A stretch of 64,000 bases of DNA from CBDIDH01 sp965277595 (GCA_965277595.1 CBDIDH010000001.1:1860001-1924000); one strand, 5' to 3'; shown: positions 36,410 to 45,553, counted from the stretch's first letter. Notes: a model not told the origin generated them from the letters alone. Translations and numbers: made by a program.

Positions 36410-39400
36410 TCACATCGAGGGGGTGCCGGGCTTGCCGTCGGACCCCTTGAGATGAGCGCGGGCGGCGTCAAGACGCCCCTGAGCGTCGGCCGATGCCGGG
36501 TCGTTGGGAAACTTGGCGCGAAGGCGTTCGTAGGTTTCGACGGCATCCGACCACTGGTCAAGCTGCTCGTACGCCTTGCCCGACTCCAACAAGGCCGCGG
36601 CCTGCCAGGAGGGGGCGTCGTGCAGGATGTCAACCTTGAGGAACTGGCGGATCGCCTCGTGATAATCTTTCTGGTGAAAATAGGTTTCACCGATCATCAG
36701 TTGAGCACGCGCGGCGAGGTCGCCCCCTTTGCGGGCGTCGACAACGCCTTGATACGCGGCGCGGGCGTCGTCGAACCGGGCGAGCTGCTGCAAGGCGCGA
36801 CCCCGGGCGTAATCGACCTCGGAGTTTCGCGGGTCGTCCGGGGCCTCGGCCTTGATCGCCTCGGCCGTCTCAACCACGTCCTTCCAGCGCTTTAACGCCA
36901 GCAACGCCTGAACGCGGCGTCGACGCAAGGCCAGGGCAAAGCCAGGCGGATCATTCGGCTCGGCAGGCTCGGACGCGAGCGCGCTCAGAAGCGTTTCGGA
37001 CGTGGCCGGGTCGCCCGATTCGAGAGCGACTTCAGCGCGCAGGAAGCGGGCCTCGCGGCGAAAGGGGCCATCGGGAAAATCGGTCGTGAGGCGGTCGAGG
37101 GTTTTCGAGGCGCCGGCCCAATCCGCCGTCTCGGCCTGGGTGCGGGCGAGGCGATAGAGCGCCGACTGAAGAAGGCGAGGCGAGGCTTTTGACCCTTCGG
37201 CGACGATCGGCGCGAGGAGGCGAATGACCTCGGCATGGTCGCGGGACTGGTTGGCGGTCTCGGCGAGGTTGAACCGGGCGTAGGCGGCGTGGGTGCTCTC
37301 GGGAAAGGAGTCGAGGAGGCGTCGGAAAACGGTGTCGGCCTCGGTCGGCTTGTCGGCGTCGATCAAGGCCCAGCCCCATTCGGCGAGAAGGGCGTCGGCC
37401 GAAGGCGCCGCGGGGTCACTGGCCTTGTCGTCCGGGTGATCCTTGAAGAACCGGGCGTAGGCGTCGGCGGCGTCGCCGGGCCGCTTCAAGGAGACGAGAA
37501 GTCGGGCTCGGGCGATCGAGGCGAGTGGCGCGGACGTCGATTTCGGGAATTTCCCGGTGACGACCTGATAGGCGGCGAGGGCCTCGTCGGGTTGTTTCGC
37601 GGCGTCGAGAGCGCGGGCCTGGGCGAGCGCGGCTTCCGGCGCGAGCGGATCGTCGGCCGGGGCCGCGGCGAGATAGGCGGCGAAGGCCGAGGCGGCCTCG
37701 GCGGGCTTGCCGCCGTCGAGAAGCGACCAGCCAAGGCCAAGACGGGCGCGCGAGGCGAGCGCAGGGTCGGTCGACTCGGCCGAGGCCAGTTGAAATTGGC
37801 TCGCGGCTCGGTCGAAATCCTTCGCCGAGAGGGCCGATTCGCCCAGAAGAACACGGCCCGGCGCGAGTGCCTCGCTCTTCGGGAATTTTGCGGCAAGCTG
37901 CCCAAGCGCCTTGCTCGCGGCCTCAACCTCGTTGAGTTCGAGATGCGCCTTGACCAGATACATGAGGGCGAACGGGGCGACGTCGCCATCGGGACGCGCT
38001 TCAAGGTATTTTTCGAGCGGGCCGACCGCCTCGGCGTACTGCTTCGCCTCGATCTTGCCTCGGCCGACGAGGAACTGCGCGTTCGCCGCGTAACGCGCCG
38101 AGGGGGTCTTGGCCAGGCTGTCGAGAACCTCGATCTCCTTCGAAGGCTGTCCGTCGGCTCGATAGGCGAGGCCGAGGTAATAGGTCAGAGACTCGGCGGT
38201 CGCCGCGCTGGGCTTGTCGTCGGCGAGCGAGCTGGTCAGAGTGGCGATCGCCTCCTTGGGCTTTCCCGAGGCGAGCGCGGACCGGGCGGAAACAAGGCGG
38301 ACGTCGGCCAGAAGAGGGCTCTTTGGATAGCGTTCGGCGAAGGTCGCCGCGAGGGTCGAGGCCGCGGCATGGTCGCGGCTGGCCAGGGCGAGTCGGGCGG
38401 CTCGGGCGAGCGCGTCGTCGGCCCAGGGGTCCTTGGGATCGGCCTCGGCCGCCCGAAGGAACCGGGCGCGGGCCTCGTCGGGACGGTTGAGCGCCTCGGC
38501 CGCCTCGGCCGCGCGGAAGGAGAGGGCGGCGGCCATCGGGGTCTTGGCGAAACGTTCGGAGGCGGGATCAAGGTCGGCGAGCGCGCCTTTGGCGTCGCCG
38601 CCTTCCAGTTCCGACGTCCCGAGCGCGAAGCTTGCCTGAGCGGCGAGGTTCTGAGGGCCTTCGGCGGCGAGCGTTCGAAGAATGGGATCGGCCTCGGCTC
38701 GTCGATTCAGCTTGATCAGGGCCTCGGCGCGGTTCAGGCGGGCCTCGGCGACGAGCGGGCTTTGCGGCGCGATCCGTTCGACCGTGGCAAAGGCTTCGGC
38801 GGCTTTTTCGTCCTGCCTGGCTCCGGCGTGAACCTGACCAATCTGGAAGAAGGCGCGATCGGCCCAATCCTTGTTCCCTTTTTCCGCGAGGCGTTCGAAC
38901 GTCTTGAGGGCCTCGTCGGTCTCCCCTTGAAGGGCGAGGGTCCGGCCAAGACCGAAGAGCGCGCGATCGGAGAGCCGACCGCTGGGATCGCGCTGGAGCG
39001 ATTGCTCAAAGGCGCGACGCGCCGCGGGGAGATCTCCAGCCTTGAGACAGACATCGCCCAAATAAGGGAGGGCGGTGTCCATGTGCTTGTGATCGGGATA
39101 GCTGGTCGTATATTTGTCAAAGGCATGACGGGCGGCGGCGAGGTCGCCAAGCATGTAGGCCGTCTCGCCGACGCGATACCAGGCGGTCGCCGCGTTCGGG
39201 TGGTCGGGCGATTCTTTCAAAAAGGCGTCAAACTCGCGGCCCGCCCTGGCGTACTCCCCCTGAAAGAGGCGGGCATTGGCGAGACCAAAGCGCGCCTCGG
39301 CGGCATCGGCGCCGGAGGGTTTGGCGTCCTTGAGGAAGCGTTCGTATTCCTTCGCCGCCAGTTCGTAGCGACGCTCGCGGAAGAGACCGTTGGCGAAGTT

Positions 39401-39568
39401 CAACCCTTCGGGAACCTTGCGCGTCGCGGGTCGATTCGGGCGCGGGGCAGGGGCCGGGGCGTCCGCCGCGATTCCAACCACCGAGAGGGTGATGGGAAGC
39501 AAGAACGACGCGATGCGCCAGCGTGTTGATCGATCGGAGGATTGACACCGGGGCAGGCTGAAGCTCAC
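36410..39568 (-). CDS. Large secreted TPR-repeat protein
   Basis: 1052 residues. The signal peptide ends near SVVGIAADAPAPAP, then about two dozen TPR-type helical hairpins run to the end (EGLNFANGLFRERRYELAAKEYERFL, ATAWYRVGETAYMLGDLAAARHAFDKY, LARTQAETADWAGASKTLDRL, GKAYEQLDQWSDAVETYERL). The first repeats resemble YbgF/CpoB of the Tol-Pal system. GTG 39568 is chosen: AGGGAGA lies upstream and the signal peptide follows; 44 upstream codons are open but lack a plausible start context. It is the first gene of the unit with the ExbB-type and TonB-like genes, probably a periplasmic scaffold. Confidence 0.85.
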   Translation of the reverse strand: MSFSLPRCQSSDRSTRWRIASFLLPITLSVVGIAADAPAPAPRPNRPATRKVPEGLNFANGLFRERRYELAAKEYERFLKDAKPSGADAAEARFGLANARLFQGEYARAGREFDAFLKESPDHPNAATAWYRVGETAYMLGDLAAARHAFDKYTTSYPDHKHMDTALPYLGDVCLKAGDLPAARRAFEQSLQRDPSGRLSDRALFGLGRTLALQGETDEALKTFERLAEKGNKDWADRAFFQIGQVHAGARQDEKAAEAFATVERIAPQSPLVAEARLNRAEALIKLNRRAEADPILRTLAAEGPQNLAAQASFALGTSELEGGDAKGALADLDPASERFAKTPMAAALSFRAAEAAEALNRPDEARARFLRAAEADPKDPWADDALARAARLALASRDHAAASTLAATFAERYPKSPLLADVRLVSARSALASGKPKEAIATLTSSLADDKPSAATAESLTYYLGLAYRADGQPSKEIEVLDSLAKTPSARYAANAQFLVGRGKIEAKQYAEAVGPLEKYLEARPDGDVAPFALMYLVKAHLELNEVEAASKALGQLAAKFPKSEALAPGRVLLGESALSAKDFDRAASQFQLASAESTDPALASRARLGLGWSLLDGGKPAEAASAFAAYLAAAPADDPLAPEAALAQARALDAAKQPDEALAAYQVVTGKFPKSTSAPLASIARARLLVSLKRPGDAADAYARFFKDHPDDKASDPAAPSADALLAEWGWALIDADKPTEADTVFRRLLDSFPESTHAAYARFNLAETANQSRDHAEVIRLLAPIVAEGSKASPRLLQSALYRLARTQAETADWAGASKTLDRLTTDFPDGPFRREARFLRAEVALESGDPATSETLLSALASEPAEPNDPPGFALALRRRRVQALLALKRWKDVVETAEAIKAEAPDDPRNSEVDYARGRALQQLARFDDARAAYQGVVDARKGGDLAARAQLMIGETYFHQKDYHEAIRQFLKVDILHDAPSWQAAALLESGKAYEQLDQWSDAVETYERLRAKFPNDPASADAQGRLDAARAHLKGSDGKPGTPSM

Positions 39569-40397
39569 GGGTCCGTCTCCCTGGACATGGACTGACTTCC
39601 GGCAGGCCCGCGAGCCTTTGGGATAAGGGGCTCGCCACGATCGCCCTTGCGCGGCGGAATCCGTGCGCCTTGGCGGAACCTTGACCATACTTATAACCAC
39701 GAACCCGACTTTGGCTCAAGGCGAGGCCAGAACGAGGCGTTCGGGTTCCTTCCTAAAAGTGGATAGGCGTGAGGTTGATGCCAAGCCCGAAGGGCCGAAC
39801 GTGACGATTTTGCCTGTCGCATGTTCTCGGATCTGAAAATTCGGTAAAATCCTCCGAAATTGTGTTGGTGTCAGGAAACGCCCGAATTATGCTATTTTAC
39901 CAGGTTTGCTTTGGTCGCCGGAAATCCTCAGTCTGTCGACTCCGTCATGTACATGAGGGACGTTGTCACCTTGAGGGTCGGAAACTGCGAGGTAAGGGCG
40001 CGTTTTTGGAAACTTCCCGAGGGTTCTGCCTGATCTTGAGGGAGAGAGCAGAATCCTGAGTGGAGACGGGCGGAGAGGGGATAACCCTCCTCGTCGGGAC
40101 CGAAAAGACGTTGGTTTACGGAAATTGCGTGAGATTGAGGAATTTCCGGAAGTCAAATGGCCACGCTGTCGGGGTGGAAAGGCTTGATGCGCAAGCTGTT
40201 TTCAAACCGCGTGTTGGGTCGGGCCAGAATTCGCTCGGCAGCCGGAATATTTGCCTTATTCTTCGGAAAATCCGCAAAACGCCCAGAGACCGCAGTCAAT
40301 GATCTGGTATATTGAAGCAAACCAATCCGGGCAGGGTGTGGGTCCCGACCCGGGTCAGGTTTTTGGTAAGACTGTGTTTTCATCGGAGAGTGCAACA
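39569..40397. other. Long non-coding region upstream of the Pro/Ala repeat gene
   Basis: 829 bp separating divergent genes. From about 39760 it is AT-richer than its surroundings, with a TAAAAT box at 39844, a 12-bp palindrome TCATGTACATGA at 39945-39956 and repeated GGAAA(T/C)T motifs. No open frame has a ribosome-binding site and a plausible product. GGAGA (40385-40389) serves the downstream gene. It could hold an RNA leader or small RNA, which sequence reading alone cannot decide. Confidence 0.5.
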
Positions 40398-40871
40398 ATG
40401 AACCTTCGTAGCTTGCTTGGATTGGCCGCTGCGTCGCTGGTCGCTGCCGGTCTGACGACGTCGGCCTCTGCTCAGACTGCCCAGGCCCCAGGCAAGGGCA
40501 TGCCCGCGCCGCAGGCCCCGTCGAAGGTGGCGCCGGCCCCGGCGCCCGCTCCGCAGGCTCCGGCCAAGGCGATGCCGGTTCCTCAGGCTCCCGCCAAGAT
40601 GGCCCCGGCTCCGGCCCCGGCCCCGCAGGCGGTTCCTCAGGCTCCCGCCAAGGAAATGCCCGCCCCGCAGGCTCCCGCCAAGATGGCCCCGGCTCCGGCC
40701 CCGGCCCCGCAGGCGGTTCCCCAGGCTCCCGCCAAGGAGATGCCCGCCCCCCAGGCTCCCGCCAAGATGGCCCCGGCTCCGGCCCCGCAGGCCGCTCCGC
40801 AGGCCCCGGCCAAGTATGCTCCGGCCCCGGCCCCGCAGGCCGTCCCGCAGGCTCCCGCCAAGTCGGCTTGA
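40398..40871 (+). CDS. Secreted Pro/Ala/Gln/Lys-rich repeat protein
   Basis: 157 residues. A clear signal peptide (LLGLAAASLVAAGLTTSASAQ) is followed only by repeats built from PAPQAPAK and MAPAPAPAPQAVPQAPAK units. Two nearly identical 28-residue copies lie in the middle. Such a chain is expected to be extended and basic, comparable to Pro-rich spacers or histone-H1-like tails, but it is exported here. Possibly a cell-wall or matrix linker; no enzymatic function. ATG 40398 follows GGAGAGTG. A strong terminator lies 32 bp downstream, so the gene is monocistronic. Confidence 0.75.
   Translation: MNLRSLLGLAAASLVAAGLTTSASAQTAQAPGKGMPAPQAPSKVAPAPAPAPQAPAKAMPVPQAPAKMAPAPAPAPQAVPQAPAKEMPAPQAPAKMAPAPAPAPQAVPQAPAKEMPAPQAPAKMAPAPAPQAAPQAPAKYAPAPAPQAVPQAPAKSA
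40599..40766 (+). repeat. Two tandem 84-bp coding repeats
   Basis: Copies at 40599-40682 and 40683-40766 start ATGGCCCCGGCTCC and differ at only a few positions, encoding identical 28-residue units. A third partial copy begins at 40767 and a related partial one precedes. The near-identity suggests recent expansion or conversion. Confidence 0.85.
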
Positions 40872-40903
40872 TTGGATTCGTTCTCAATCGGGCTCGCAAC
40901 GCT

Positions 40904-40936
40904 CCCCGGCCGCTCACCCGGCCGGGGATTTTTTTT
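40904..40936 (+). terminator. Rho-independent terminator of the repeat-protein gene
   Basis: CCCCGGCCG (40904-40912) pairs with CGGCCGGGG (40919-40927), loop CTCACC, followed by A and eight T to 40936. It lies 33 bp past the stop codon at 40871. Confidence 0.95.
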
Positions 40937-41562
40937 GCGCCCGCAACGATTCTTGACCTGGCCTTTTTCGTTTGAATAGACGCGAAGTCGAGAAATCGCA
41001 TGGGCCGCATATCACGTAAATTACGAGAGCCAAAGGAATTGCGTGAACGCCTCGAACGAACTTCTTGCTTGTAGGGGATGGTTGCGAGAGAGGTTTTTGC
41101 ACGAAAATCGCGTTGCGAATTGAATTCTGTCAGACCCAATTCCGGCCGTTTGCGCGTGGGAAATGATTGGCCCCTGGTATGTCCGTGTCGATTCCGTTAA
41201 GCTTCCTGAGCCGAACGATGAGGGGTAAGTCGGATCGCTCGATTTGTTGTTGGGAGCGCCTCAGAGCCCACGAGAACCGACGACACCTTCCCCGCTGGTT
41301 ACCCAGACGCCTCGGCACGGCGCCCTGGGAATTGACCTGTGTCGACACTGTTGATGGATCAGGAGGGTCGGAGAGGACTCGTGAAGAGTTCCTGCGATTC
41401 CAGAACATTGGCTTGGCTTGACCGCGACGCACCGAGAGCCGGACGTCTCGTCGAGTGAGCCGCGCCGGTTGGCTCGTAACTGGATCGTTTCTCGGACCGA
41501 GATCGATCTCGGTCGTGAGTCGATCGGTTGGATTGCTAGACTTCGAGGAGTATAGGCCCGTC
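40937..41562. other. Long non-coding region upstream of the RRM gene
   Basis: 626 bp with no accepted gene. It begins directly after a terminator, so the RRM gene needs its own promoter here. GAGGAG at 41545-41550 is its ribosome-binding site, 12 bases before ATG 41563, a wide spacing. The region is AT-richer in its first half. A structured 5' leader is possible, as RNA-binding-protein genes are often autoregulated, but no specific structure was established. Confidence 0.45.
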
Positions 41563-41877
41563 ATGATGATTTACGTCGGAAACCTGGACTACGCGGTCAA
41601 TTCGGACGAGTTGCGGACCCTGTTCGAGCCGTTCGGCCTGGTGACCTCGGCGGAGGTGCAGGTCAAGTCAAGGACCGGCCAGTCGCGAGGGTTTGGTCTG
41701 GTCGAGATGGCGCACCAGGATGAAGGCAAGGCGGCCATTGACGGGCTCAACGGCCGCGATCATCGCGACCGAGCCTTGACGGTCAACGAGTCGCGCCCCC
41801 GGCGCACTGTCCGCGATATGTACGCGGGAGGCGGCTGGTACGGCGGTGGTGGCGGCGGCGGTGGCGGCGGAGGTTGA
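41563..41877 (+). CDS. RNA-recognition-motif protein with glycine-rich tail
   Basis: 104 residues. One RRM: RNP2 is IYVGNLDYAV at the start and RNP1 is SRGFGLVEM, with AAIDGLNGRDHRDRALTVNES completing the fold. The tail ends GGGWYGGGGG. Bacterial RRM proteins of this size (as in cyanobacteria and planctomycetes) bind single-stranded RNA and can be cold-regulated. ATG 41563 (MMIYVGN) is chosen over an upstream start that would add 36 unrelated residues. It lies 226 bp before the NYN-LOTUS gene on the same strand, another probable RNA-binding protein. Confidence 0.9.
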   Translation: MMIYVGNLDYAVNSDELRTLFEPFGLVTSAEVQVKSRTGQSRGFGLVEMAHQDEGKAAIDGLNGRDHRDRALTVNESRPRRTVRDMYAGGGWYGGGGGGGGGGG

Positions 41878-42103
41878 TTGAGACCGAGGTCCGGTCTCGC
41901 TGGATTCTTCGGGTCTGGGGAAAAAATCTCCAGACCCGCCCCGTTGCGGAACCGCCCCGGCCCGCGTAACTTGGGTGAGGTTGTCGCGTCCGATGCGATG
42001 ATCGGACGTGACGCCGCGACGGGACGGTTCGACCCCCTCTTTTCCTCGTGCGCGGACGGGGTTCGTCGTGAGTGGTTGACGCGGGTGGGGTCGAGGCGAA
42101 CTC

Positions 42104-42961
42104 ATGACGATGTCGAAAACCGATCGCGAACGCAGCCTGGCCATGTTCGTCGACCTGGAAAACCTGGCCATGGGTTTCCAGAACTCGCGCAAGACGAAGT
42201 TCGACATTCAGAAGGTTCTCGAACGCCTTGTGGAAAAAGGGAAATTGATCGTCAAGAAGGCGTACGCCGACTGGAGCCGTTACCAGGGGTACACCGCCCC
42301 CTTTCACGAAGCCGCCATTGAACTGATCGAAATCCCAAAACGAAGCCAGACAGGGAAGAACTCGGCCGACATTCGCCTGGTCGTCGACGCGATGGACCTT
42401 GCCTGGAGCAAGCCCCACGTGGACACCTTCGTGATCGTCTCGGGAGACTCCGACTTCTCGCCGCTGGTCTCGAAGCTCAAGGAGAACGGCAAGCACGTCA
42501 TCGGTCTCGGCATGAAAGGGTCAACCTCGGAATTGCTTCGAGACAATTGCGACGAATTCATTTATTATGAAGACCTGGAACGCCAGGACCAGAACGACCA
42601 GCAACTGGCGACCCATCTGTACGTGGACCTCCCCGAACGAGAGCGCGAGGTCTATTCGCTTCTGGTGGAAGCCTGCAACGCCCTAAGGCGCGAAAATCAT
42701 GAGGTTCTTTTCGCGTCGATGGTCAAGGACACGATGAAGCGAAAGAAGCCGTCGTTTGACGAAAGTTATTACGGCTACCGGAGTTTCACTCATTTGCTGG
42801 AAGAAGCCGACAACGCCGCCGTCGTCGACATCGAGCGGAACCCCAAGAGTGGGACCTACGTCGTGACGCGCTTCTACGGCGAACGTGCTCCGGCCGGCAA
42901 AGGCCCGGCCGACAAGGAGAAGGACAGCAAGATCGTCGCCCCGCCGACCCAGCGCCGCTGA
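42104..42961 (+). CDS. NYN-domain nuclease with C-terminal LOTUS/OST-HTH domain
   Basis: 285 residues. The N-terminal NYN (PIN-like) domain shows D17 in MFVDLENLAMG, NSADIRLVVDAMDLA (D89, D95) and VIVSGDSDFSPLV (D115, D117), the acidic cluster of a metal-dependent RNase. GKHVIGLGMKGSTSELLRDNCDEFIY completes the LabA-like fold. Residues about 175-260 (VYSLLVEACNALRRENHEVLFASMVKDTMKRKKPSFDES...) match an OST-HTH/LOTUS RNA-binding domain. Predicted role is RNA cleavage or decay, location cytosol. ATG 42104 or 42110; GAGGCGAA precedes. Neighbour of the RRM gene. Confidence 0.88.
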   Translation: MTMSKTDRERSLAMFVDLENLAMGFQNSRKTKFDIQKVLERLVEKGKLIVKKAYADWSRYQGYTAPFHEAAIELIEIPKRSQTGKNSADIRLVVDAMDLAWSKPHVDTFVIVSGDSDFSPLVSKLKENGKHVIGLGMKGSTSELLRDNCDEFIYYEDLERQDQNDQQLATHLYVDLPEREREVYSLLVEACNALRRENHEVLFASMVKDTMKRKKPSFDESYYGYRSFTHLLEEADNAAVVDIERNPKSGTYVVTRFYGERAPAGKGPADKEKDSKIVAPPTQRR

Positions 42962-43101
42962 TTCCCGTCAAACTCAGGGCGAAGGGTAAGGCCCCCCAAC
43001 GGATGATGACCCGGGCTACCTCGGGCGACGCCACACCGAAACTCTCCACGTCACGACGCGACCCCACGAATCGAATCAACGAGAGAAGGAGCCCAGGTGA
43101 C

Positions 43102-44190
43102 ATGGCGGACAACTTTGAGCAACCCGGTCAGGACCCGATGGGCGGGTCGCCCCCTGGGGAACCCTTCCCCGCGGATTATTTCGACGACTCCGCGACGCCG
43201 TCGGCCGGTTCGCTAGACCCAAAAGAGCCGCCGCCCGCCCCCAGGCCCGCCCCCTTGCCGCCGATGGAAGGCATGGAAGGGCCGCCGCTCGGGCCGCCGT
43301 ACACCTACCGGCCCCCCGACGACGCTGTTTATGACGACGAGGAACCCGCGAAGACCCCCTTCCCGGCGATCCTCGGCGCCCTGATGGCCGTCTCGCTGGT
43401 CGTCGCCGTCTTCCTCAATATGCAGAAGCCCGAGCCCGTCGCCGCGGCCACGACGCCGACGCCGTCGAGCATCGTGGACCCGCCCGCGCCCGCCCCGGCC
43501 GCGCCGACCGTTGCCCTCGCCGATTTCGAATCGCTTCAAGGCACGGTCAAGGCCCTCAACGGCAAGGTCGAGGCGTTGACAGCCGAGTTGAAAGCGTACG
43601 ACGCCAAGCTCAAGGAAATGCCCAAGAGCGAGCCTGCGCCCGACATCAAGCCGATCGAAGACAAGATCGGCAGCCTGGGCAAGACGGTCGCGGTGGTTGG
43701 GCCGCTGAGTGAGAAGGTCAAGAAGGTCGACGAGAAAGTCGGCTCGTTTGACGGCGACATGAAGTCCATCAAGGGGGAGATTGCCTCGCTCCGCGATGAG
43801 CTTCATAAACTCGCCGCCGCGCCGCCGACGGCCGCCACTCCGGCGGCCACTTCCGAGCCGAAGCCCGAGCCCAAGGCCGCCGCCGATGATGCCGCCGCGA
43901 TGACCGGGGGCGTCGACCTCTTCAAGGCCGGTAAGTACAAGGAAGCCGAGGACGTCTTCAAGAAGCTCGCCACGGCCAACGCCAAGGACGCTCGCGTCTA
44001 TTACTACGCCGCCTTGACTCACGGCCTGAACTCGGGCAACTGGCAGGGCGATACCCTCTCTACCGCCGCCAAGGGAGCCGAGCTGGAAAAGGCGGGGTCG
44101 CCCAAGGCGTCCGAGATCGACTCGACCTTCGCCGACTTGCCGTCGACCCTCAAACCCTGGATCGCCTTCTTCCGGCAGCAGGCGAAGTGA
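43102..44190 (+). CDS. Membrane-anchored coiled-coil/TPR protein, paralogue A
   Basis: 362 residues, unknown function. An N-terminal acidic/Pro-rich cytoplasmic segment (1-85) is followed by one transmembrane helix (PAILGALMAVSLVVAVFLN, about 87-107) and a coiled coil (about 135-245: DFESLQGTVKALNGKVEALTAELKAYDAK). A TPR-like C-terminus has DLFKAGKYKEAEDVFKKLATANAKDARVYYYAALTHGLNSGNW. Related to paralogue B downstream in layout and C-terminus. CAGGTGA precedes ATG 43102; longer frames start far upstream without support. Confidence 0.78.
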   Translation: MADNFEQPGQDPMGGSPPGEPFPADYFDDSATPSAGSLDPKEPPPAPRPAPLPPMEGMEGPPLGPPYTYRPPDDAVYDDEEPAKTPFPAILGALMAVSLVVAVFLNMQKPEPVAAATTPTPSSIVDPPAPAPAAPTVALADFESLQGTVKALNGKVEALTAELKAYDAKLKEMPKSEPAPDIKPIEDKIGSLGKTVAVVGPLSEKVKKVDEKVGSFDGDMKSIKGEIASLRDELHKLAAAPPTAATPAATSEPKPEPKAAADDAAAMTGGVDLFKAGKYKEAEDVFKKLATANAKDARVYYYAALTHGLNSGNWQGDTLSTAAKGAELEKAGSPKASEIDSTFADLPSTLKPWIAFFRQQAK

Positions 44191-44421
44191 TCGCCTCTCG
44201 TTCCTGAAAACTCGATCGTTTGCGTGGTGACTTCGGAAGGGTTCCTGTCTTGTACCCGTTCGATCCGAGAAGAGAGGCCCGGTCGTCGGTTCTTGCCGCG
44301 ACCGGCCTTTTTTTCCGAGACCGGCCCACGTTCCTGGGCAACGTCGCCCAGGAGGTCCGGTTCGGACCTTGACCTAGAAAAAGATCAGCCGAAGACCCCG
44401 GATCAGCCAGGAGACCGGTAC

Positions 44422-45495
44422 ATGGCCGAGGCCGACGACTCTCCCACGTCGACGCCGATCGGGAACGATCCGACCGAACCGAATCCCGACGCGGAGATGC
44501 ATCCGGCCGGGGAACCTTCCACGTCCGACGCCCCCAGTCCGCGCCTCGACGAACCCGCGAGTTCCGAAATCCATGCTCCGGCCGGACTGGGCGGACTGCT
44601 CCTCACGGCGCTCGCGGTTCTCGTCTGCGGTCTCGGAATCGCCTTCGTGATCGAACGCTATCTCGCCCCTGGTCGCGATCCAGGCGGCAAAGTTGGTGTC
44701 GTGGCCAGCACGTCAAATTCGAATTCACGGGCAAACCACGCCACGGAACCCTCACCGCCGACGGCCAAGACGTCCGCTCCTCCCTTGAACCGGACGCTTG
44801 CCGTCCATGAGCTCGCGGAACGTCTCGACAAGCTGGTGGATCAGGTCGCGGTCCTTCAGAAGCAGGTTGATGCTCAGACCCGGTCGGGTCCCCCCCCCGA
44901 GATCGCCTCGCTCCAGGTCCGCCTCGCCGACCTGACAACGTTGACGAACAACCTGGCCCCCTTGCCCAGCAAGGTCGACGGCCTTGACCACCGCCTCGCC
45001 GATCTCGCCGCCGAGATTCAAAGCCTCCGCGCCGAGGCGTCGGCGAATCACCCTCAGCCTTCCGTCTCGAACCGGGTCGACCCGGCGATCCTGACCCCTC
45101 GCGATCCCGCGACGACGCCAACCGCCTTGCCCGATGCTCGACGGACCACGCCCGCGCGACCTCCAACCAGCCTCGCCGATCCCAGGGCGCTCGCGGCCGT
45201 GGCCGATCTCTATCGACGCGGCAAATACAAGGAGGCTCGCGAGGCGCTTAACCCTCTGATGACCAAGTCCCCCGGCGACGCCCGGGTCTGGTATTACGCG
45301 GCCCTTTGCACCGGCTTCAGCACCAAGGACTGGACCGCCGCCGCAGCGCAGCTTGTTCGCAAGGGAATCGCCCGCGAGGAGGCGGGGACCCCGCGCGCTC
45401 CCGAGATCGACGCCGAGTTCAAGGACCTGACCACCCCGACCGGCAAGGACTGGTTGAACGGTTATCGAAAACGCGTGAATCCCAAAAAGCCGTGA
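44422..45495 (+). CDS. Membrane-anchored coiled-coil/TPR protein, paralogue B
   Basis: 357 residues, same layout as paralogue A: acidic N-terminus, membrane helix (LGGLLLTALAVLVCGLGIAFVIE, about 56-78), coiled coil (LAERLDKLVDQVAVLQKQVDAQ ... LDHRLADLAAEIQSLRAE) and a TPR-like end AVADLYRRGKYKEAREALNPLMTKSPGDARVWYYAALCTGFSTKDW. The two C-termini align along KYKEA...DARVxYYAAL. ATG 44422 has CAGGAGA before it. Tandem duplication followed by divergence is inferred. It is 231 bp after paralogue A and 58 bp before the fucosidase gene. Confidence 0.78.
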   Translation: MAEADDSPTSTPIGNDPTEPNPDAEMHPAGEPSTSDAPSPRLDEPASSEIHAPAGLGGLLLTALAVLVCGLGIAFVIERYLAPGRDPGGKVGVVASTSNSNSRANHATEPSPPTAKTSAPPLNRTLAVHELAERLDKLVDQVAVLQKQVDAQTRSGPPPEIASLQVRLADLTTLTNNLAPLPSKVDGLDHRLADLAAEIQSLRAEASANHPQPSVSNRVDPAILTPRDPATTPTALPDARRTTPARPPTSLADPRALAAVADLYRRGKYKEAREALNPLMTKSPGDARVWYYAALCTGFSTKDWTAAAAQLVRKGIAREEAGTPRAPEIDAEFKDLTTPTGKDWLNGYRKRVNPKKP

Positions 45496-45553
45496 GGCCC
45501 GACTCGTTTTTTTCCTCACCCATCGATCTCCTTCCCACGGTTTCGGACATGAC

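Noticed and set aside
37235..39529. 764-codon open frame antisense to the TPR gene
   Set aside because: GC-rich coding sequence leaves long open frames on the opposite strand; the composition is Gly/Arg-rich without any family pattern.
39862..40059. 65-codon frame in the non-coding region before the Pro/Ala gene
   Set aside because: No start context, odd composition and no family similarity.
40599..40766. Tandem repeats considered as a CRISPR-like array
   Set aside because: Units are 84 bp, in frame, directly adjacent with no spacers, and encode Pro/Ala blocks.
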